A stretch of 50,089 bases of DNA, from NCBI GenBank assembly GCA_017436865.1, contig JAFSCH010000024.1, positions 1 through 50,089 on the forward strand, written 5' to 3'. Made by a program: the position numbers and the translations under genes. The first letter of the stretch is position 1. Every line of letters begins with the position of its first letter. Below the pieces are notes generated by a model. The model ran no database searches. It had not been told where the DNA came from and worked only from the letters and a program-made list of their open reading frames with translations. The DNA is from Lachnospiraceae bacterium (lineage in GTDB: Bacteria; Bacillota; Clostridia; Lachnospirales; Lachnospiraceae). This document shows, in pieces, positions 43,754-50,089 of this stretch.

Positions 43754-45127
43754 ATGAATATCATCATTGCCGGCTGTGGCAAAGTTGGCTTTGCACTTGC
43801 CCAGCAATTAAATGACGAAAATCACAATATTACATTAATAGACACTTCTGCTGATCGTTTACAGCCTGCCTTGTCTGCTATGGACATTCAGGGAATTGTT
43901 GGAAATGCTACAAGCTTTCTTACCATGCAGGAGGCAGGTATAGAATCAGCAGATCTTTTTATTGCAGTTACCAGCGATGACGAAATTAATCTGCTCAGTT
44001 GTCTGATTGCCAAGAAATCAAGCAACTGTCAAACCATTGCCCGCGTACGCAATCCAGAATATTTTAAGGAAATTGCTTATTTGAAACAATGTATGGGTAT
44101 AGCCATGGTAATGAATCCTGAATTTGCTGCTGCAAAAGAAATTGCCCATTTGATTCAGGTACCTGATGCCATGGAAATTGATACCTTCGCCAAAGGTCGT
44201 ATCGATTTATTAAAGGTTGCCATCTCTGAAAATTCTCCCCTACACAATATGAAGGTTATTGAATTTTCAAGAAGGTTTGGAAAAAACATCCTTATTTGTA
44301 TTTTGGAGCATGATCATAAGGTCACCATTCCTAATGGTGAAACAGTCCTTCAAGCAGGTGATACGATTTCTGTCATTCTTCCAAAAGAAAAAATTAGCGC
44401 CTTTCATCAGGCTACAAAACTCTCCTCTATACGCGAGATTAAAGATGTTATTATCGTTGGTGGTGGAACCATCTCTTACTATTTGGCAAAACTACTATTA
44501 GAATCCGGTATACATGTAAAAATCGTGGAAAAGAATCGTGGACGATGTGATTTTCTCAGTATTGCTTTACCAAAAGCGACCATCATTCATGCCGATGCAA
44601 CAGACCATGATGTTATGTTGGAAGAAGGCCTTGCAAATACAGATGCCTTTGTTGCCTTAACAAATATAGATGAAGAAAATGTTTTTCTTTCTCTTTTTGC
44701 CAATAAAGTATCTTCAAAATGCAAGAAAATTACTAAGATGAATCGTTTGACTCTAAATGAAATTATTGAAGATTTGCCTGTTGGAAGCATTATCTCTCCA
44801 AAAAATATTACCGCAGAATACATTCTTCAATATGCGCGAAGTCACGATAATTCTCTCGGCAGTAACGTAGAAGCACTGTACCGTCTCATGGATAATCGTG
44901 TTGAAGCATTAGAATTCCACGTTGAAACCAAAAGTGCTGTTACAGACATTCCTTTAATGGAATTACAACTTAAAAATGAGCTCCTTATCTGCTGTATCGT
45001 CCGTAGCAATCAAATCATTACCCCTTCCGGTCGTGATACTATTCAAGTTGGCGATACTGTTGTTGTTGTTACTACTCATAAGGGACTTCGCGATATTTCA
45101 GATATTCTGAAAAATCCGGCTAGATAG
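43754..45127 (+). CDS. trkA: Trk potassium uptake regulator TrkA
   Basis: TrkA is the cytosolic nucleotide-binding subunit that gates TrkH. The 457-residue protein has two tandem halves, each an NAD-binding RCK domain plus a C-lobe: NIIIAGCGKVGFALAQQL with DTSADRLQ and GNATSFLTMQEAGIESADLFIAVTSDDEIN in the first, and DVIIVGGGTISYYLAKLL with HADATDHDVMLEEGL in the second (about 230-350). RCK C-lobes end the halves. ATG 43754 follows AAAGGAG; an upstream extension of the frame is not protein-like. It lies 17 bases before trkH. Confidence 0.95.
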   Translation: MNIIIAGCGKVGFALAQQLNDENHNITLIDTSADRLQPALSAMDIQGIVGNATSFLTMQEAGIESADLFIAVTSDDEINLLSCLIAKKSSNCQTIARVRNPEYFKEIAYLKQCMGIAMVMNPEFAAAKEIAHLIQVPDAMEIDTFAKGRIDLLKVAISENSPLHNMKVIEFSRRFGKNILICILEHDHKVTIPNGETVLQAGDTISVILPKEKISAFHQATKLSSIREIKDVIIVGGGTISYYLAKLLLESGIHVKIVEKNRGRCDFLSIALPKATIIHADATDHDVMLEEGLANTDAFVALTNIDEENVFLSLFANKVSSKCKKITKMNRLTLNEIIEDLPVGSIISPKNITAEYILQYARSHDNSLGSNVEALYRLMDNRVEALEFHVETKSAVTDIPLMELQLKNELLICCIVRSNQIITPSGRDTIQVGDTVVVVTTHKGLRDISDILKNPAR

Positions 45128-45144
45128 TTTTAAAGAGGTGAATT

Positions 45145-46587
45145 ATGAATTATCGTATGATTTGTTCTATTTTAGGACACGTTGTTATGCTTCAAAGCGT
45201 GTTAATGTTGCCTCCTTGTCTAGTTGGCTATCTCTATGGAGAAAACAAAAACGCTTTTATCTATCTTACAGTGGCTGCATTTTGTCTTTTACTTGGACTT
45301 GCTTTTCGTATAATTAAGCCAAAAAGCCGTACTTTTTATGCAAGAGAAGGTTTTGTTTGCGTATCTTTGAGCTGGATTATTATGAGTCTTATTGGTGCGC
45401 TCCCATTCTACCTTAGTGGTGAGATTCCAAGTTATCCGGACGCTTTATTTGAAATTATTTCCGGATTCACAACTACAGGTTCTAGTATTTTAACAGATAT
45501 AGAAGCTTTATCGCACTGCAATTTGTTCTGGCGAAGCTTCAGCCACTGGATTGGGGGAATGGGGGTATTAGTATTTATCCTTGCTATTTTGCCAATGGCC
45601 GGTGGATCCACAATGAATCTGATGAAAGCAGAAAGCCCTGGCCCTTCTGTCGGTAAGCTTGTTCCAAAAACACAACAGACAGCATTCTTGTTATATGCAA
45701 TTTATTTTGCTTTAACAATTGTTGAAACGATTCTTCTTTTAGCAGGCGGCATGCCATTATTTGATTCCATTTGTCATGCTTTTGGTACCGCTGGAACAGG
45801 TGGATTTGGTATAAAAAACAGTAGCATCGGTGGCTATTCTACTTATTTGCAGAATGTAATTACTATTTTTATGTTCTTATTTGGTGTTAATTTTACCTTT
45901 TACTATTATCTACTTATTCGAAAAGTTAAGAATGCTTTCAACTTAGAAGAAGTTCGTTGGTACTTTTACATTTATATGGTAGCTACATTATTAATCACTA
46001 TGAATCTTAGCATTGATGGAGCACCATTTTTCCATAGTATGCAACAGGCCGCCTTTCAGGTTGCTTCTATTATGACTACTACCGGATATGCTACTACTGA
46101 CTTTAACCTTTGGCCACAATTTTCTCGTACAATTATGGTCATATTGATGTTCATCGGTGCTTGTGCAGGTTCTACAGGTGGTGGAATAAAGGTCTCACGT
46201 ATTACTTTGTACTTAAAACAGGTTCGCAAAGAATTAAAACAACAGATTCATCCAAGACAAATTTGCATCACCAAAATGGATCATAAAGGGGTTGAACATA
46301 CTACGATTCGTTCTTGTAACGTCTTTTTAATGGCCTATGTTGTTGTTTTTGTAGGGTCATTACTGTTATTAAGTTTAAATGGTTTTGACTTTACTACAAA
46401 TTTCACAGCTATTGCTGCCACACTTAATAATATCGGTCCAGGACTTGATATGGTAGGACCTGCAGGAAACTTCTCTGAATTTTCTGTTTTCTCTAAGTTC
46501 ATTTTAATGTTCGATATGCTTGCCGGAAGACTTGAAATCATTCCTATGCTCATTATCTTCCATCCTGCTACCTGGAGAAAACAATAA
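45145..46587 (+). CDS. trkH: Trk potassium transporter membrane subunit TrkH
   Basis: TrkH forms the K+-conducting pore in the cytoplasmic membrane. The 480-residue protein has about ten hydrophobic spans and the four selectivity-type loops: SGFTTTGSSIL, AFGTAGTGGFGIKN, SIMTTTGYATTD and ATLNNIGPGLDMVGPAGNFS. SHWIGGMGVLVF and GACAGSTGGGIKVSRI are further family blocks. It forms an operon with trkA upstream. A strong terminator follows. Length and motifs are complete. Confidence 0.95.
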   Translation: MNYRMICSILGHVVMLQSVLMLPPCLVGYLYGENKNAFIYLTVAAFCLLLGLAFRIIKPKSRTFYAREGFVCVSLSWIIMSLIGALPFYLSGEIPSYPDALFEIISGFTTTGSSILTDIEALSHCNLFWRSFSHWIGGMGVLVFILAILPMAGGSTMNLMKAESPGPSVGKLVPKTQQTAFLLYAIYFALTIVETILLLAGGMPLFDSICHAFGTAGTGGFGIKNSSIGGYSTYLQNVITIFMFLFGVNFTFYYYLLIRKVKNAFNLEEVRWYFYIYMVATLLITMNLSIDGAPFFHSMQQAAFQVASIMTTTGYATTDFNLWPQFSRTIMVILMFIGACAGSTGGGIKVSRITLYLKQVRKELKQQIHPRQICITKMDHKGVEHTTIRSCNVFLMAYVVVFVGSLLLLSLNGFDFTTNFTAIAATLNNIGPGLDMVGPAGNFSEFSVFSKFILMFDMLAGRLEIIPMLIIFHPATWRKQ

Positions 46588-46600
46588 GATTTATAACACA

Positions 46601-46630
46601 AAAAATCGCACCCTTATCGGTGCGATTTTT
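46601..46630. terminator. Bidirectional terminator between trkH and the HAD gene
   Basis: AAAAATCGCACC and GGTGCGATTTTT pair perfectly around six bases, between convergent stop codons. Confidence 0.92.
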
Positions 46631-47287
46631 CTATTTGCAAAATAAGAAATCACTGACATCCTTTGGTGTTTCTGCAAACATGTCTGCTCCACATTCCTCT
46701 AAAAACTCTCTCTCTCGAAATCCCCATAACACGGAAATACAAGGAATTCCTGCATTTCTTGCCGTTGCTAAATCTACTTCTGAATCTCCAATATAAATTG
46801 CTGTTTCTTTCTCCATGTCAAGCTCTTGCAAAGCAGCAAACACGGTATCAGGAGCCGGCTTTCGCTGAACACCCTCCTTTTCTCCGATTGCTACCTGAAT
46901 ATAGTCCGCAAAATACATGCTGTTTAATTCCTTCACTGCAGAATCAATCTTGTTCGATACAATGCCCATCACATATCCTTGCTTCCTCAGCTCTTCCATT
47001 AACTCAAGAATACCTTTATACGGACCTGTCTTATCATTGCAGTGTTCTCCATAATATTCTTTGAATAGAGAAAATATCTCTTCAAAGCTTGGATTTTTTT
47101 CACCATCCGGCACTGCCTGAAGCATTAGTTTTCGCACACCATTTCCTACAAAGTTTCGAACCTCTTCTATGGTACGCAGTGGCATCTTATATGCTTCTAA
47201 TGCATAATTTACTGCATCAGTTAAATCTTCCAATGTATCTAGTAAGGTTCCATCCAAATCAAAAATTACTGTTTTATAACGACCCAT
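46631..47287 (-). CDS. HAD phosphatase, phosphoglycolate phosphatase-like
   Basis: A 218-residue HAD hydrolase of the Gph/PpaX type. The four motifs are present: VIFDLDGTLLDT (nucleophile Asp), GIVSNK (motif II), KPAPDTVF (Lys) and YIGDSEVDLATARNAG (acidic motif). A helical cap lies between (DAVNYALEAYKMPLRTIEEVRNFVGNG). Substrate may be phosphoglycolate or another small phosphate ester. The start is uncertain: ATGs at 47287 and 47296 and a longer frame from 47320 share one AAAGGA site. I list the one with the better spacing. Confidence 0.85.
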   Translation of the reverse strand: MGRYKTVIFDLDGTLLDTLEDLTDAVNYALEAYKMPLRTIEEVRNFVGNGVRKLMLQAVPDGEKNPSFEEIFSLFKEYYGEHCNDKTGPYKGILELMEELRKQGYVMGIVSNKIDSAVKELNSMYFADYIQVAIGEKEGVQRKPAPDTVFAALQELDMEKETAIYIGDSEVDLATARNAGIPCISVLWGFREREFLEECGADMFAETPKDVSDFLFCK

Positions 47288-47345
47288 TTTTGTCATAATC
47301 CTTTCCGCTGTCTTATTCAAATTCCATAACCATTCCTACACTATA

Positions 47346-48452
47346 TCATTTCAAATGTTCTTCATAAAATTCTAAAATGGTATTCATATATGGAATAAAG
47401 GTGGAATTATCCGTAAATAGAATACTATGTTTTGCATCTTCTACCACAATCAACTGTACATTTGATGCTTTTGTTGCAAATTCATTCTGACCATTCGGGC
47501 CTACTGTCGTATCCAGCTTTGCTTGGAAAAGTAAAGTATCTGTCGTATACTTCTCCGCATTCTCACGAATGGTCTTTGCCGCATCTACTGCTGCACTGAG
47601 CCATTTGTAATTTCCACCACTCATGCGATACCTCTCATCAGAGGCACCAAGATGCGACACATAATCATACCGTGCTTCACTAGTATAAGAACTATTTTCG
47701 AAATCATATTTTTCTACATAATCACTGCTTCCTATGGTATATTTTTCTTCTTTTCCTATCAAATTAGCTCCATTGGTAATCAACATTGCCATATGGTTCG
47801 GTATACCACTGAATTCAATTTCCATCATCGGCGATGTTAAAACTGCCGCATCAAAAGCAGTCTGATCTTCTTCCAAAAGAAGTGCTGTTATTCCACCGCC
47901 CATAGAATGAGCATACACAAAAAGTTTTTCATCTGACTTCATGGTTGTTCTGACTACATCACTTACAAAAATCTTTAAGTCATCTTTATATTCATCAAAG
48001 GATTCGATGGATACCTTGGAAAGATTTTCTACTGGGCGATACGAATAGCCATGTCCTCTGTGGTCTAATGCACTCACGGAATATCCACTTTTCACAAAAT
48101 AATACATTACCTCACGGAACTTATAGGTTGCATCTGTAAAGCCATGAACCACAACAATATGTCCTTTCGCTTCTTCCGACAGATATTGCTCATAATATAA
48201 CTCTTCTCCATCATACCCCTTAAAATATCCTGTTGTTTTACGCTCATTAAGATAAGGCTCAACAACATTCTTCATATTCTCTTCTAGATTATCTTCTTCC
48301 AGATAAAATTCACTATTTTCTATTTTCGTCTTATCCAAAATCATCGTATTTTCCGGCGCTGGAACCTTTTTTTCCGGCCAAAGAAGATAACCTCCAGTTG
48401 CCAATATCACAGCGCCAACACCAAGTAGTGCTCTCACTTTATTTTTCTTCAT
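47346..48452 (-). CDS. Membrane-anchored alpha/beta hydrolase, monoglyceride lipase-like
   Basis: A 368-residue serine hydrolase of the S33/lysophospholipase type. An N-terminal helix (about 7-23) anchors or exports it. The fold begins at about 75 (GYDGEELYYEQYL), with VVVHGFTDATYKF, SALDHRGHGYS, the nucleophile elbow AHSMGGG (about 192-198), LLFQAKLDTTV with the acid residue and DAKHSILF with the His. The triad is complete. A likely role is hydrolysis of lipids or small esters outside the cell. It is monocistronic, with a family A repeat upstream of its start. Confidence 0.85.
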   Translation of the reverse strand: MKKNKVRALLGVGAVILATGGYLLWPEKKVPAPENTMILDKTKIENSEFYLEEDNLEENMKNVVEPYLNERKTTGYFKGYDGEELYYEQYLSEEAKGHIVVVHGFTDATYKFREVMYYFVKSGYSVSALDHRGHGYSYRPVENLSKVSIESFDEYKDDLKIFVSDVVRTTMKSDEKLFVYAHSMGGGITALLLEEDQTAFDAAVLTSPMMEIEFSGIPNHMAMLITNGANLIGKEEKYTIGSSDYVEKYDFENSSYTSEARYDYVSHLGASDERYRMSGGNYKWLSAAVDAAKTIRENAEKYTTDTLLFQAKLDTTVGPNGQNEFATKASNVQLIVVEDAKHSILFTDNSTFIPYMNTILEFYEEHLK

Positions 48453-48495
48453 TTAAAACACCTCTATCTTTATCTGCTCGATATTTTATTTTCAT

Positions 48496-48628
48496 GTAAT
48501 TATTCAGTACCTTCATAATTACAAGCAAAAATCCATCCTAAATTTGCTTCACAAATGGATTTTTGCTTAATCATTCTACATTTTCTCACAGAATCCGCAG
48601 TAAATGCGTATTCCTACTGAATAGTTAC
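48496..48628. repeat. Family A MITE-like repeat, copy 4
   Basis: A 133-bp copy. Hairpin 1 has GCAAAAATCC/GGATTTTTGC and ATTTG/CAAAT; hairpin 2 has GAAT/ATTC and CGCA/TGCG around the GTAAA loop. It fills most of the 308-base gap between the hydrolase gene and the ABC operon. Confidence 0.85.
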
Positions 48629-48682
48629 CTTTTCATACAAAACTAATAACCAACTATTTTCCTTTCAATTAAACACAAAAAA

Positions 48683-48727
48683 CTTATCTATGAATATAAA
48701 ACAAAAAAATTCTAAATCATAGATAAG
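48683..48727 (-). terminator. Terminator of the ABC operon
   Basis: CTTATCTATGA and TCATAGATAAG pair perfectly, followed on the minus strand by TTTTTT. Confidence 0.85.
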
Positions 48728-48760
48728 ATTATTGTACCAATTATATACAAAATAGTAAAA

Positions 48761-49267
48761 TCATTTTTCCGACCAAATCAACAAGCCATTGCTTAACATA
48801 GGAATCACAAATGCAACAATACTAACATATACCACATTCATCCAACTTATTTTGTGAATAATGATTAATGAAAACAGCAGCTGTATCAACATACAAGCGA
48901 GAAATGACTTTTTCAACCACTGTAACAGCAATCGTATTCTCCATTTTTTTAATGCTTGTATATCTATTGGAAGATATTTTATCTTTTGACAAACCATTTG
49001 TGTATTTTGCTGTCCTTCTTTCACTAAACGATACGATGCAAGATAGAGAAGCGGTGCACAGAAACTTAACGTTCCTATGGAAGTCAGTAAAATCCATCTG
49101 TTTTCTTCCTCCCATAATAATTGAACAGGCAACATCAATAGCAATATCTGTATCATAAGAAAAATCCCTGCCACAATATCATTCGACTGCTTATCCCACT
49201 TTTTTATCCGGTAATATTCTTCAAAAAACTGCTCTATTTTCTGTTCCTGTTTAAGCTCTATCTGCAT
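48761..49267 (-). CDS. Membrane protein partner of the ABC ATPase
   Basis: A 168-residue protein with about four membrane helices (roughly 35-55, 60-80, 110-130, 138-158) and a short charged N-terminus. It is too short for a full permease and I see no known domain. ATG 49267, preceded by AGGAG, overlaps the end of the ABC ATPase gene by 17 bases, so the two are coupled. It may be the membrane half of a small YtrA-type regulated transporter or only an accessory subunit. Confidence 0.7.
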   Translation of the reverse strand: MQIELKQEQKIEQFFEEYYRIKKWDKQSNDIVAGIFLMIQILLLMLPVQLLWEEENRWILLTSIGTLSFCAPLLYLASYRLVKEGQQNTQMVCQKIKYLPIDIQALKKWRIRLLLQWLKKSFLACMLIQLLFSLIIIHKISWMNVVYVSIVAFVIPMLSNGLLIWSEK

Positions 49268-49937
49268 ATTTCTCTCCTGCCTCACAAAACTGAATCAGAC
49301 TTCCCTGCTCCATGATTCCGATAAAGTCCATTTTCCTATCTATTTCTTCCTGTATGTGACTTGTCATGATTACAGAAGCTTCTTCTGTAGCAATAATCTC
49401 CTGTAATATCTTAAAAAAGTCAATGCGAAATACCGGATCCATTCCAGCTGTTGCTTCATCTAACAGATACAATACCGGATGATGAGCCGCTGCAAATGCC
49501 ATCTGAAACTTCATACGTTCTCCTCTGGAAAGCTTTCCTACCATCTTACCTAATGTCAGTCCCATTTTTTTCAACATATTCCGAAAGCACTCACCATCCC
49601 AATTATCATACAACTGCCCTAATATTGCTTCATTTTGTCCGATTGTCATATCTTCTAAAAAATGATTTTCTTCCGAAACAAATCCTACTTTATTCCGCAT
49701 ATTGACATGATTGATTCGAATATCCTCTCCCTGAATCCGAATCGCTCCCTGATATCTTTGCTGAGGATTCATAATATAATCAATTAACGTAGTCTTACCG
49801 GCTCCATTCTCTCCCGCAAGCCCCATAATATAGCCTGCTTCCAGTGAAAAGCTTATATCTTGTAAGCAAAAATTCTCCCTTTGTTTTTTCCACCGCTGCT
49901 TCTTTATCCCTGTCACGTGTTCAAATTCCAGTAACAT
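49251..49937 (-). CDS. ABC transporter ATP-binding protein
   Basis: A 228-residue ATPase. Walker A is GENGAGKTT (about 40-48), the signature LSRGERMKFQMA (about 136-147), Walker B LYLLDEATAGMDP (about 154-166) and the H-loop MTSHIQEE (about 190-197). The Q-loop region reads VGFVSEENHF, with Glu where Gln is usual, as in several export-type ATPases with GntR control. It lies between a partial GntR gene and a small membrane protein in a YtrA-like operon; a family A remnant is in the upstream gap. Confidence 0.92.
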   Translation of the reverse strand: MLLEFEHVTGIKKQRWKKQRENFCLQDISFSLEAGYIMGLAGENGAGKTTLIDYIMNPQQRYQGAIRIQGEDIRINHVNMRNKVGFVSEENHFLEDMTIGQNEAILGQLYDNWDGECFRNMLKKMGLTLGKMVGKLSRGERMKFQMAFAAAHHPVLYLLDEATAGMDPVFRIDFFKILQEIIATEEASVIMTSHIQEEIDRKMDFIGIMEQGSLIQFCEAGEKYADRA

Positions 49938-49951
49938 TTCTATGCCCTTTC

Positions 49952-49978
49952 GTAATTATTCAGTACCTTCCTAATTAC
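49952..49978. repeat. Solo left end of a family A repeat
   Basis: GTAATTATTCAGTACCTTCC then TAATTAC, the left arm alone. It is itself a palindrome (GTAATTA/TAATTAC). It lies between the GntR stop and the ATPase start. Confidence 0.7.
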
Positions 49979-50006
49979 GCCCTTTCTTATATGTATCATG
50001 TCTATT

Positions 50007-50089
50007 TTATCTGTTGTTCTCATAAAGAGCTTCTACCATTTCCAAAATCTCTTCTTTGGATAATCCTGCACTCTTTGCCCCCATCATCC
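50007..50089 (-). CDS. C-terminal end of a GntR (YtrA-type) regulator, partial
   Basis: Only the last 26 or so codons are in the window. They read GAKSAGLSKEEILEMVEAL then YENNR and stop. The AGLSKEEILEMV pattern is that of short YtrA-subfamily GntR proteins after their winged helix. Its position just ahead of an ABC ATPase and small membrane protein supports this. The start lies beyond the window. Confidence 0.65.
   Translation of the reverse strand, partial: MMGAKSAGLSKEEILEMVEALYENNR

Overview
The window looks like chromosomal DNA from an anaerobic, low-GC, flagellated and probably spore-forming member of the Clostridia, most likely Lachnospiraceae. This rests on the gene set: a SPOCS/LysM (SipL-type) spore protein, type IB dihydroorotate dehydrogenase (pyrD plus pyrK), TrkA/TrkH, cofactor-independent phosphoglycerate mutase, two flagellar-associated-looking secreted proteins, a chemoreceptor and several c-di-GMP enzymes. 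I cannot name the species. No rRNA, tRNA, CRISPR array or prophage was seen.

Layout. 0.2-5.1 kb: a membrane-anchored unknown protein, an isoprenoid/regulator operon (ispE, FCD-type GntR regulator, small membrane protein, DUF1934 protein), a lone Uma2-family nuclease and a DUF5610-like protein. 5.1-10.2 kb: a SipL-type gene, then pyrC, pyrK and pyrD. 10.3-20.7 kb: a PrcB-like lipoprotein, plsC, a wall-precursor operon (GH9-like lipoprotein, ddl, murF), an amidohydrolase with a degenerate M23 protein, an acyltransferase and an orphan gene. 20.7-21.76 kb: a 1.1 kb gene-free block holding a 54-bp tandem hairpin array and a large nested fold-back element. 21.8-31.8 kb: a UshA-like 5'-nucleotidase, eno, an EAL phosphodiesterase, gpmI, an HxlR regulator facing a flavin-reductase-like gene, a CmpB-like membrane protein and thiamine pyrophosphokinase. 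31.9-43.5 kb: signalling genes, namely a solute-binding lipoprotein with a chemoreceptor, an AI-2E-family protein, two tandem diguanylate cyclases (the second cut near its end by an IS91-like element), a FliD-like protein and a hybrid histidine kinase lacking both phosphoacceptor residues. 43.7-50.1 kb: trkA-trkH, a HAD phosphatase, a lipase-like hydrolase, and a GntR/ABC/membrane-protein operon cut by the window end.

Three kinds of non-coding structure stand out. Family A is a MITE-like repeat of about 124-133 bp. It has 12-15-bp terminal inverted repeats and two internal hairpins whose stems change sequence in compensated pairs between copies. Family B is a two-hairpin repeat of about 84 bp. 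Its stems also covary, and all four full copies lie in the same orientation upstream of minus-strand genes, with hairpin 1 nearest the gene (one copy is followed by a T-run). The third is the 54-bp array and fold-back element at 20.84-21.75 kb. The fold-back shows at least seven collinear nested helices, a 12-bp flanking direct repeat and a strong terminator. It is the best candidate here for an undescribed system. All pairings were found by eye; no folding or database search was run.
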